Origin: PFJX01 sp031426735 | GTDB taxonomy: Bacteria; Pseudomonadota; Gammaproteobacteria; Burkholderiales; Thiobacillaceae | DNA length: 64,000 nucleotides | Assembly (NCBI GenBank): GCA_031426735.1 | Contig: JASJPK010000048.1 | Coordinates: 1-64,000 of the forward strand | Direction of reading: 5' to 3' | Part shown: positions 57,712 through 64,000 of the stretch, piece by piece | How positions within the stretch are numbered: the first letter of the stretch is position 1 | How the letters are laid out: each line of letters begins with the position of its first letter | The notes under the pieces: generated by a model | Told to the model about the DNA's origin: nothing | Database searches by the model: none | Seen by the model: only the letters and a program-made list of their open reading frames with translations | Program-made: the position numbers and the translations under genes

Positions 57712-58348
57712 GCGGCGTCTTTGACGGTGTAGAAGCCTTCAACTCCATATAGCGCCGTTCGTCTTCTTCGAAGCGCAGTTGGATGTCTTCGATGGCCTTG
57801 TTGCGTTGCTGTAGCAATTCGCCGATCTGGCCCAACTCCCTTTGCGCTTCATCGCGCATCTGGGCGTAGCCTGACGGCGCAGCTTGTCCCGCGTTGCGAA
57901 AACGGGCCAGGTAGGCATTGGCGAAGGACAGTTTTGCCGCGGCCGCATCCAGGCGCGACTGCAGACCGCGAATGTTGAGATTTTCCAGTTCGATGGCGCG
58001 ATCGCGCGCCAGATCGATTTCCTTCTCGCTGGCGTAGGTCGCCAGCAGCGCCATGTCGCGGCGGCGCAGATCTTCCTGGCGGCGCCTTTCCTCGGCCTGG
58101 CGCGCTGCGGCCTCCGCCTGGCGTTGCCGTTCCTCGGCGGTCAAGCGGCTGCGCTTGGTTTCCTTGATCACGCGCCCCTGTTTGTCCAGTTCGGCATGCC
58201 CTTGCCCGGCCTGACTGGGCGGCATGACATCGCCGTACTGCACCTTGCCGTTTTGGTCGACCCAACGATAAGTTGCCGCCAGCGCCGGATCGAATGCGAT
58301 CAGGCCGGCGATTAATAGGATGTGCAATCGAAGCGTCAGTGTACGCAC
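57701..58348 (-). CDS. DUF4124 domain-containing exported protein
   Basis: This 215-residue protein has a signal peptide (LRLHILLIAGLIAFDPALA), the short DUF4124 domain at the mature N-terminus (ATYRWVDQNGKVQYGDVMPP) and a long charged helical region (about 70-205, rich in Arg/Glu/Gln/Ala, such as EERQRQAEAAARQAEERRRQ) that probably forms a coiled coil. Function is unknown. No terminator separates it from convergent gatB; the two coding ends overlap. Confidence 0.85.
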   Translation of the reverse strand: MRTLTLRLHILLIAGLIAFDPALAATYRWVDQNGKVQYGDVMPPSQAGQGHAELDKQGRVIKETKRSRLTAEERQRQAEAAARQAEERRRQEDLRRRDMALLATYASEKEIDLARDRAIELENLNIRGLQSRLDAAAAKLSFANAYLARFRNAGQAAPSGYAQMRDEAQRELGQIGELLQQRNKAIEDIQLRFEEDERRYMELKASTPSKTPPMR

Positions 58349-58460
58349 CGGGTTATCCGCCTCAGCTCAGATGGTTGTCTTGCGGCAGCAATGTCGCCGA
58401 AAATGCAATAAAAAACAATGGATTACAGGGCTTCGACCGGCGAGCAAAGGGGAAATTCCG

Positions 58461-59117
58461 TCATGCTGGTATGCCGTATTGCTCGCGGTAGGCCTGAATT
58501 GCCGTCAGGGTGTCGCGCCAAGCCGGTTTGCCGTTCAGATGTTGGGCCAGATCGTCGAGATTGACGATGCCGATGACCGGAATGGCGTAGTCGCGGCTCA
58601 CTTCCTGTACGGCGGAAAGCTCGCCCAGGCCGCGTTCCATGCGGTCCAGCGCAATCGCGACGCCACACGGCGTGGCGCCGGCGGCGCGGATCAACTCGAC
58701 CGATTCACGTACCGAAGTGCCGGCGGAAATCACGTCATCGACGATCAGTACGCGGCCCGCCAACGGCGCCCCGACGATACTGCCGCCCTCGCCGTGATCC
58801 TTGGCCTCCTTGCGGTTATAGCTGAACGGCACGTTGCGCGCGGTCGTGGCAACCCCGGCGGCAAATGCAATGGCAACCGACGCCGCCAGCGGAATGCCTT
58901 TGTAGGCCGGCCCGAACAGGCCATCGAAGGCGAGGCCGGAAGCGGCGATGGCGCTGGCGTAGAATTCGCCAAGTTTTTTCAGCGAGACGCCGTCGTTGAA
59001 CAGGCCGGCGTTGAAGAAATACGGACTCATCCGGCCGGCCTTGGTCTTGAATTCGCCGAACAGCAAAACCTGTTGTTCGATGGCGAAATCTAGGAAATCA
59101 CCCTTAAATCTTTGCAC
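58461..59117 (-). CDS. pyrE: orotate phosphoribosyltransferase
   Basis: This 218-residue enzyme makes OMP from orotate and PRPP. The PRPP loop VLIVDDVISAGTSVRES lies near 122-138; KTKAGRMSPYFFNAGLFNDG and FDGLFGPAYKGIPLA precede it, and YNRKEAKDHGEGG is the flexible catalytic loop. It is divergent from the exonuclease gene with only 16 bases between the starts, so their promoters must overlap each other's coding sequence or share the gap. Confidence 0.97.
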   Translation of the reverse strand: MQRFKGDFLDFAIEQQVLLFGEFKTKAGRMSPYFFNAGLFNDGVSLKKLGEFYASAIAASGLAFDGLFGPAYKGIPLAASVAIAFAAGVATTARNVPFSYNRKEAKDHGEGGSIVGAPLAGRVLIVDDVISAGTSVRESVELIRAAGATPCGVAIALDRMERGLGELSAVQEVSRDYAIPVIGIVNLDDLAQHLNGKPAWRDTLTAIQAYREQYGIPA

Positions 59118-59133
59118 TTAGAACCTTTGTCAT

Positions 59134-59913
59134 ATGCGTGTCATCAGCCTGAATCTTAACGGAATCCGCTCCGCCAGCAGCAAAGGTGTTTATGCCTGGC
59201 TGGCCGCGCAGGACGCCGACCTGGTTTGTTTGCAGGAACTCAAGGCGCAAGCCGCCGATCTTTCGTTGGAAATGCTCAATCCGCCGGGCTTCTACGGCTA
59301 CTTCCATTACGCCGAAAAAAAAGGCTACAGCGGCGTCGGAATTTATTCGCAGAAGCAGCCGGATCAGATCATCGAGGGCTTGGGTATTGCCGACATCGAT
59401 GCGGAAGGGCGCTACATCGAAGCCGTTTTCGGCGATCTCTCGGTCGTCTCGCTCTATCTGCCTTCAGGTTCGTCCGGGGAAGAACGCCAGGCCGCGAAGT
59501 TCGCGTTCATGCAAAGATTCCTGCCGCGTCTGGAAGCGTTGGCTCAGAGCGGCCGGGAATTCATTTTGTGCGGCGACTGGAACATTGCGCACAAGGAAAT
59601 CGACCTGAAGAACTGGAAAGGCAATCGGAAGAACTCCGGTTTCCTGCCCGAGGAACGCGCCTGGATGTCCGACCTGTTCGAGCGCCTCGGTCTGGTCGAT
59701 GTGTACCGTCGGCTATATCCCGAGCACACCGGTGAGGCTTATACATGGTGGAGCAATCGAGGCCAGGCCTGGGCCAAGAATGTCGGCTGGCGCATCGATT
59801 ACCAGATTGCAACGCCTGGCATCGCGGCCAAGGCGCGCGCCGCCATGGTCTACAAATCGGAGCGCTTCTCCGACCATGCGCCACTGAGCGTGGAATACGA
59901 CGTGAATTTGTGA
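59134..59913 (+). CDS. xth: exodeoxyribonuclease III family DNA repair enzyme
   Basis: This 259-residue AP endonuclease/3'-exonuclease of base-excision repair has the EEP-fold motifs: SLNLNGIRSA at the N-terminus, LQELKAQ (metal Glu), YSGVGIYS, GDWNIAHKEIDL, the Asp/Asn pair in RIDYQIATPG and the C-terminal FSDHAPLSVEYD with the catalytic His. The pyrE-exoIII divergent pair is common in betaproteobacteria. It is followed by a strong bidirectional terminator. Confidence 0.95.
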   Translation: MRVISLNLNGIRSASSKGVYAWLAAQDADLVCLQELKAQAADLSLEMLNPPGFYGYFHYAEKKGYSGVGIYSQKQPDQIIEGLGIADIDAEGRYIEAVFGDLSVVSLYLPSGSSGEERQAAKFAFMQRFLPRLEALAQSGREFILCGDWNIAHKEIDLKNWKGNRKNSGFLPEERAWMSDLFERLGLVDVYRRLYPEHTGEAYTWWSNRGQAWAKNVGWRIDYQIATPGIAAKARAAMVYKSERFSDHAPLSVEYDVNL

Positions 59914-59921
59914 ACGCAGAT

Positions 59922-59954
59922 GAAAAAGAGGGCGCTCGCAGCGCCCTCTTTTTC
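59922..59954. terminator. bidirectional Rho-independent terminator
   Basis: AAAAAGAGGGCGCT-CGC-AGCGCCCTCTTTTT is a perfect stem with an A-run and a T-run. It separates the exonuclease gene from the convergent Q-rich gene. Confidence 0.95.
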
Positions 59955-59973
59955 ATGCAGCTACAGACTTGCG

Positions 59974-61029
59974 TTACTTGTTTCCTTCTTGCGGCTTCAT
60001 GTACATCTGCATGAAGGCGGCGGGATCGAGCGGCGGCATCGGGGCGGCATCGTCTGCCTTCACCTCGGGTAGAGGTAAGGGCTCGCTCGCCGGCTTGGCG
60101 GCAGGAGCCGTGGCGGCTGCCGGCGCTGCTTGTGGCGAGAAGAAGAAAAACGGCAGCGAACTTTGTGGCACGACCGGCTGCGCTGCCGGCTTCGATTTTT
60201 CCATTGCCGGTGGCGTCGCCTGTGGCGCTTGCGGCAGCTGGAATGGCAAGAACGGCAATGTCGGCTGGACGGCGGCCGGTTGCGGTTTCGGCTGGGCGGC
60301 CGGTTGCGTCATGCCGAAGAAGTTCTGCAGCGAAGGTTGCGGTTGCGGTGCCGGCTGAGGCGATCCGAAAAAGTTGGGGAATGACGGTTGCTGTTGCACT
60401 GGCTGTTGTTGCAGGCCGAGCAAGTTGGCCAGCGTCTGCTGCTGTTGCATCTGTTGTTGCTGTTGCATGCCATAGGGCAGGTACGGGAATGCTTGCTGTT
60501 GCGGTGCAAATTGGGGTTGTCCCATTTGTTGCGGCATCATGAAATATCCCGGCATCTGCTGTTGCTGGGCAGCAAACGGCATGTTGGGGAACGACGGCAT
60601 CGACGGGCTGAATGCCGGTGCCGAGAACGCCTGCGGCATGGGCGAGCGCACATAGGGATTGCCGGCAAAAGGATTGCCCTGGAACGGATTGTTCATCTGG
60701 TTGAAGTAGCCGGAAGACTGCATGTTGGGCGCAAATTGCATGCCGGGCGAGAAACTGGGGGTCAAGGCATTGAGTGCGCCCAAAGCGCCCAGACTCAGCA
60801 CCGGATTGGACAGGCCGCCATAGTTGTTCCAGGGGCTCAACGGGTTGATGCTGTTGAGCGGGTTCATCGGATTCAGCGCACCCAGGCCAAACGGACTGGA
60901 AACGTTGCCATAGCCGCCAGACCATGGATTGTTCTGAACCGGGGTCAACATGCTCAGCGGATTGAACATGTTTTCGGCCTGCGCCGATCCGGCGACGACG
61001 ATAAGAATCAGGGAAGTAAGACGTTTCAT
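59974..61029 (-). CDS. exported Q/P/M/N-rich low-complexity protein of unknown function
   Basis: This 351-residue protein has a signal peptide (LTSLILIVVAGSAQA). The N-terminal part (about 20-110) is rich in Asn, Pro, Leu and Gly with NPLN/NPLS repeats. The middle (about 110-270) is rich in Gln, Met, Pro and Phe, with clusters such as MPGYFMMPQQMGQPQ and PQPAPQPQPSLQNFFG repeated with variation. The Ala/Pro-rich C-terminus ends in PAAFMQMYMKPQEGNK. There are no cysteines and no recognisable domain. The composition resembles surface, amyloid-prone or methionine-rich metal-binding proteins; no assignment is possible. It is the last gene of the exported cluster. Confidence 0.75.
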   Translation of the reverse strand: MKRLTSLILIVVAGSAQAENMFNPLSMLTPVQNNPWSGGYGNVSSPFGLGALNPMNPLNSINPLSPWNNYGGLSNPVLSLGALGALNALTPSFSPGMQFAPNMQSSGYFNQMNNPFQGNPFAGNPYVRSPMPQAFSAPAFSPSMPSFPNMPFAAQQQQMPGYFMMPQQMGQPQFAPQQQAFPYLPYGMQQQQQMQQQQTLANLLGLQQQPVQQQPSFPNFFGSPQPAPQPQPSLQNFFGMTQPAAQPKPQPAAVQPTLPFLPFQLPQAPQATPPAMEKSKPAAQPVVPQSSLPFFFFSPQAAPAAATAPAAKPASEPLPLPEVKADDAAPMPPLDPAAFMQMYMKPQEGNK

Positions 61030-61156
61030 GCGCGTCTCCTGTGTGGTGGGGGACTTGCTGGGAGGATTCGAGGAATCCTGCTGTTTACTGAACGCCAGGA
61101 TGGGCGTTTTGCGGGTTGCAATGCGATAGCTGTGCAGGCAACGAACGGGGGTGGTA

Positions 61157-61188
61157 CGGGAAACCTCCTGCTGGAGATTTCCCGTCCG
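61157..61188 (-). terminator. hairpin after the first DUF302 gene
   Basis: ACGGGAAA and TTTCCCGT enclose a second stem CTCC-TGCT-GGAG, four bases beyond the DUF302 stop. No T-tract is seen, so it may only attenuate or stabilise. Confidence 0.4.
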
Positions 61189-61192
61189 GGTA

Positions 61193-61888
61193 TTACAGGT
61201 CGCCGTTGGCGGCGGCTTTCATGATGATGTCCATCTTGTCGCGAATGTCTTTGGCGTAATCCATCAGCTTGTCGGGCGCGCCCATCTTGCCGGACAGGGA
61301 ATCCAGCCAGGAGGTGTTCCAGTCCAGCGTCAGCACCCACAGGTTCTTGTCCGCGTCTTCCATGATGGCGATACGGCAAGGCAGATAGACGATGGCTTCC
61401 GGCGCGTATTTGAGAATTTCGCGGCCGGCTGCGATGTCGCAGTAGTGGTAGACCTCCATGCGCGGCGCTTCCATGTCGCCCAGCACAGCCTGGATGTCTT
61501 TCCACATCGGGCTCTCACCGACCTTCTTGAAATTGAGTTTGTTGGCGCTGAGTTCCATCGACGTTTTCACGTCATCGAATGTCAGACCCTTCTTGACCGG
61601 GTATTTGATCGCCATCATGTTCATGACGTCTTTCACATCCATGCTCTTGACCATGCCCATCATCGGCATGATTTTCTTCATCATGGCCGCTTTTTCTTCC
61701 GGCCCGACGGTGCTCGACATCTCATACGGACGCTTGCCGCGACCAGCCGGAGAAACCGGCAGCACGATCGGACCGGCGGAGATGGGCACGTTGCTCAGGT
61801 AGGGGTTGGCGGCGGTGGGGGCTTGCTGGGCGATGGCGGGGACGCTCAGGGTCAGTGCCAGCGCGGCGATCAGGGCGTATTTTTTCAT
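61193..61888 (-). CDS. DUF302 family exported protein (paralogue 1)
   Basis: This 231-residue protein has a signal peptide (ALIAALALTLSVPAIA), an extended segment with NPYLSNVP and RPYEMSSTV, a Met-rich helix, and the DUF302-type core MELSANKLNFKKVGES, VYHYCDIAAGREIL, VYLPCRIAIMEDADKNLWV and the end KMDIIMKAAANGDL. It shares this order and most residues with paralogue 2, including near-identical DNA at the 3' end, so the pair arose by tandem duplication. Conserved Cys in HYCD and PCR may bind a ligand or metal. Function is unknown. Confidence 0.85.
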   Translation of the reverse strand: MKKYALIAALALTLSVPAIAQQAPTAANPYLSNVPISAGPIVLPVSPAGRGKRPYEMSSTVGPEEKAAMMKKIMPMMGMVKSMDVKDVMNMMAIKYPVKKGLTFDDVKTSMELSANKLNFKKVGESPMWKDIQAVLGDMEAPRMEVYHYCDIAAGREILKYAPEAIVYLPCRIAIMEDADKNLWVLTLDWNTSWLDSLSGKMGAPDKLMDYAKDIRDKMDIIMKAAANGDL

Positions 61889-61973
61889 GTGTTACATCCT
61901 TCCTCTTGGAAATCGGTGGGGATTTTGGGGTGAAACTAAGACTTCTCAAGTCCAGATGTTCAGGACAAGGTTG

Positions 61974-62002
61974 AAAACCCCGCGCCGGAATCGGTGCGGG
62001 GT
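61974..62002 (-). terminator. Rho-independent terminator after DUF302 paralogue 2
   Basis: In minus sense, ACCCCGCACCG and CGGCGCGGGGT (one mismatch) with a four-base loop are followed by TTTT. It lies 10 bases beyond the stop. Confidence 0.7.
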
Positions 62003-62011
62003 ATTTGCCTG

Positions 62012-62743
62012 TTACAGGTCGCCGTTGGCGGCGGCCTTCATGATGTTGTCCATCTTGTCGCGGATGATCACGGCATGATCCCACAGCACATCGGGGGTGC
62101 CCATCCGGCCTTTGACAGAATCCAGCCAGGTGGTATCCCAATCCAGGGTCATTACCCAGATGTTCTTGTCCGCATCTTCCATGATGGTGAAGCGGCAGGG
62201 CATGTAGACGGCGGATTCCGGGGAGTATTTCAGCATCTCGCGGCCCACGGCGATGTCGCAGTAGTGGTAGACCTCAATGCGCGGCGCATCCATGTCACCC
62301 AGCACGGCCTGGAAGTCTTTCCACATCGCGCTTTCACCGACTTTCTTGAAGTTGAGGCTGTTGGCGCGCAACTCCATAGAGGCTTTCACTTCCTCGAAAG
62401 TCAGGCCCGGCTTGGCTTTGTACTTGATGGTCATGAGATTCATCATGTCCTTCAAGTCCATGCGCGTGGTCATGTTCATCAAGGGCATCATCGACTTGAT
62501 CAACTTCGCTTTCGTTTCCTGCGGAACAACGCCCGACATTTCATAGGGGCGGACACCCTGAGCCGGGAATTTCGGGATTGACGGGAGCAGCGACGGCAGC
62601 GACGGCAGCGTCAGACCGGATGAAGCCGGTACATTGGTCAGATAAGGGTTGCCTGCGGGAGCCGGGTCGGCGGCCTGGGTGGGAATAGCCAAACTGATGG
62701 TCAGGGCGGCGAGTAACGACTGTTTCAAGCTGATGCGTTTCAT
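62012..62743 (-). CDS. DUF302 family exported protein (paralogue 2)
   Basis: This 243-residue protein has a signal peptide (LLAALTISLAIPTQA), NPYLTNVPASSG, a Leu/Pro/Ser linker absent in paralogue 1 (SLPSLLPSIPKFP), RPYEMSGVV, a Met-rich helix and the same core: SMELRANSLNFKKVGES, VYHYCDIAVGREML, VYMPCRFTIMEDADKN and KMDNIMKAAANGDL. It follows the rhodanese gene by 34 bases and precedes paralogue 1 by 123 bases with a terminator between, so the two are separately expressed. Confidence 0.85.
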   Translation of the reverse strand: MKRISLKQSLLAALTISLAIPTQAADPAPAGNPYLTNVPASSGLTLPSLPSLLPSIPKFPAQGVRPYEMSGVVPQETKAKLIKSMMPLMNMTTRMDLKDMMNLMTIKYKAKPGLTFEEVKASMELRANSLNFKKVGESAMWKDFQAVLGDMDAPRIEVYHYCDIAVGREMLKYSPESAVYMPCRFTIMEDADKNIWVMTLDWDTTWLDSVKGRMGTPDVLWDHAVIIRDKMDNIMKAAANGDL

Positions 62744-62777
62744 TTATGTATCCTTATTGTGAAACCGGGTTTGGTTG

Positions 62778-63431
62778 TTATGGTGATTTTGGTGCGATGG
62801 TGGCCAGGCCCAGCATTTTCCAGTCCTGCATCCCGCCACGATACCACTTGAGCTTGTACGCTGGATAACCCATCGCCAGCAACTGCTTGATATTAGTAGG
62901 AGATTGTCCGCACCAGGGTCCGTTGCAGTACAGCACCAGTGTCTTCACATTTTCGAAATTCCACAGTCCGCCCTGGCGCGCGGCGCCGAAGCGGAAGATC
63001 AGGATGTCCGCGATCTTTTCCAGATCGTTGTGGCCGGGATGCAGTTCCTGCCAGGGCAATTGCACCGCGCCTGGGATGATGCCGGAGCGCTGCGGCCAAT
63101 CGCCGTCGCGCGAATCGATCACCAGTACGCCGGAGTCCTTGCCGATCTTTCTCAGGTACTCCAGCATTTCCAGTTCGCCGATGGTTTCGACACCGGGGGC
63201 GAGCGTCATCGGCTGCACGCAGAACGGCGGGCAGGGGCGCGAGGTCAACGAATAATCCGGATCGAGCATGTTTTCGGTATCCGGATTGCGCTCGATCATG
63301 ATTTTCTTGCCTTGATGCAGCACTTCGACAGCAGCCACGCTGGGCGTGATGTTGACGTGCGTTCCCGCGGCCGATGCCAAGCCGGCGCCTAAGCCTAGAA
63401 GCACCAGTAATGCAGCGTTTTGTAAGTACAT
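62778..63431 (-). CDS. periplasmic rhodanese-like protein
   Basis: This 217-residue protein has a signal peptide (ALLVLLGLGAGLASAAG), then a region with a PCPPFCVQPM Cys pair, and a rhodanese domain (about 100-205): VLVIDSRDGDWPQRSGIIPGAVQLPW and the active loop VLYCNGPWCGQSP, ending in KWYRGGMQDWKMLG. The presumed persulphide Cys is in CNGPWC, which has a second Cys four residues later; ordinary rhodaneses have one in CXXGXR. This suggests redox or sulphur-relay chemistry with the neighbouring DUF302 proteins, but nothing in the sequence proves it. Confidence 0.85.
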   Translation of the reverse strand: MYLQNAALLVLLGLGAGLASAAGTHVNITPSVAAVEVLHQGKKIMIERNPDTENMLDPDYSLTSRPCPPFCVQPMTLAPGVETIGELEMLEYLRKIGKDSGVLVIDSRDGDWPQRSGIIPGAVQLPWQELHPGHNDLEKIADILIFRFGAARQGGLWNFENVKTLVLYCNGPWCGQSPTNIKQLLAMGYPAYKLKWYRGGMQDWKMLGLATIAPKSP

Positions 63432-63479
63432 GCCATCTCCTCCTGTTCACGCAACACCGCACGAAGCGGGAAAACCGCC

Positions 63480-64000
63480 TCAGTCCAGATATTCGAATAC
63501 CTTCACGACTTTGGAAACGCCGCCGGTACGCGCGGCGATTTCTGCTGCCGCGTTGCCTTCCTCGCGCTTGACCAGGCCCATCAGGAAGACCGTACCCGCT
63601 TCGGTGACGACTTTGACATGATGGGCATTGAAGCGCTTGTCCTCCAGGCAACGCGCTTTCACCTTGGCGGTGATGAAGCCATCGTTGCTGCGCGCGACAA
63701 ACGACGCGGTGCCACCGACGACCAGTTCGTTTTGCACTTCGCGCACATTCGGCACCGCTTTGGCGATCTCCTCGGCTTTTGCGCGCACGGTGGCATCCGG
63801 TACTTCGCCGGTGAGCAGCACGCGGCGGTTGTAGCTGGTCACATTGATGTGGGCATTCTGGCCGTGGCTCTCACGGATCCGGTTCGCCGCCTTGATTTCG
63901 ATCTCTTCGTCGAGCAGGTACGTGCCGGAAGTGCGCCGATCTTCCGCCATCAACATGCCGACGCCGACGCCGCCGGCCACGACCGGTACGCAACCGCCGA
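63480..64000 (-). CDS. BON-domain outer-membrane lipoprotein (DolP/YraP-like), partial
   Basis: The gene runs off the right edge of the window, so its first codons are missing. The visible frame begins with GGCVPVVAGGVGVG, whose Cys (63990-63992) fits a lipobox, so the protein is a lipoprotein. A GTG at 63980 would omit this and is not the start. Two BON domains follow: about INVTSYNRRVLLTGEVPDATVR and VKVVTEAGTVFLMGLVKREEG, with the typical DRRTSGTYLLDEEIEIKAA lead-in. DolP/YraP-type proteins help outer-membrane integrity; gene order with yraN/gmhA-type neighbours would lie outside the window. Confidence 0.88.
   Translation of the reverse strand, partial: GGCVPVVAGGVGVGMLMAEDRRTSGTYLLDEEIEIKAANRIRESHGQNAHINVTSYNRRVLLTGEVPDATVRAKAEEIAKAVPNVREVQNELVVGGTASFVARSNDGFITAKVKARCLEDKRFNAHHVKVVTEAGTVFLMGLVKREEGNAAAEIAARTGGVSKVVKVFEYLD

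Overview
This 64 kb window looks like an ordinary chromosomal segment of a GC-rich betaproteobacterium, probably Nitrosomonadales-like. That assignment is inferred from gene order and protein style, not from a database search. The clues are mreBCD-mrdA-rodA-rlpA-dac facing gatCAB, a complete cbb3 oxidase locus with CcoG, CcoH and CcoI, a PEP-CTERM surface protein, lysC followed by tRNA-Ser, and paralogous DUF302 proteins beside a periplasmic rhodanese. Almost all the DNA is coding. Genes sit in tight, often ATGA-overlapping operons. I see no prophage, CRISPR array, integrase, transposase, toxin-antitoxin pair or defence island.

Layout. 1-3.5 kb: a Tat-exported DUF1501 protein and a beta-CASP metallo-beta-lactamase nuclease, embedded in REP-like repeats. 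3.5-5.1 kb: tRNA-Arg, tRNA-Ser and lysC (minus). 5.2-7.9 kb: a Bax-inhibitor-1-like protein, pdxA and rsmA. 7.9-16.3 kb: the respiratory block ccoI, ccoS, ccoNOQP, ccoG, ccoH and a DUF3149 miniprotein, with an FNR/ANR-type box before ccoN. 16.4-18.1 kb: a chemoreceptor with a c-type haem motif. 18.2-21.7 kb: ppc and an acyltransferase. 21.8-26.6 kb (minus): apaH, ttcA, a TlpA-like thioredoxin, a DsbD with two N-terminal domains, and cutA. 26.6-32.5 kb: fxsA, an AI-2E/PerM permease, purM, purN, a DUF3108 protein, purK and purE. 32.7-35.2 kb: a PEP-CTERM protein behind a sigma-54 promoter, a phosphomannomutase, and a candidate small RNA. 35.3-38.4 kb: hemN, a DUF302 protein, a zf-CHCC protein and ilvE. 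38.7-43.4 kb: exbB, exbD, a very long TonB-like protein and a Sel1-repeat protein. 43.4-53.6 kb (minus): mreB, mreC, mreD, mrdA, an inserted miniature element, rodA, rlpA, dac, D-amino acid transaminase, DUF493 and lipB. 53.7-57.7 kb: gatC, gatA, a Uma2-type protein and gatB. 57.7-59.9 kb: a DUF4124 protein, pyrE and an exonuclease III. 60-64 kb (minus): a cluster of exported proteins (BON lipoprotein cut by the window edge, rhodanese, two DUF302 paralogues, a Q/P/M/N-rich protein).

The most distinctive material is small mobile or repetitive DNA in core genes. (1) A 235-bp miniature inverted-repeat element with a 5-bp target duplication lies exactly in the former ATGA overlap between mrdA and rodA; it keeps the mrdA stop and the rodA start but separates the cistrons. 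(2) A REP-like repeat is inserted in frame in gatA, and a near-identical copy forms the 3' end of apaH. (3) A dual-hairpin REP family with GTAG heads clusters in the first 3.5 kb, with a variant just upstream of pdxA. Other points of interest are the haem chemoreceptor next to the cbb3 genes, the near-consensus sigma-54 promoter with an upstream palindrome in front of the PEP-CTERM gene, and the DUF302/rhodanese/Q-rich exported cluster of unknown function.
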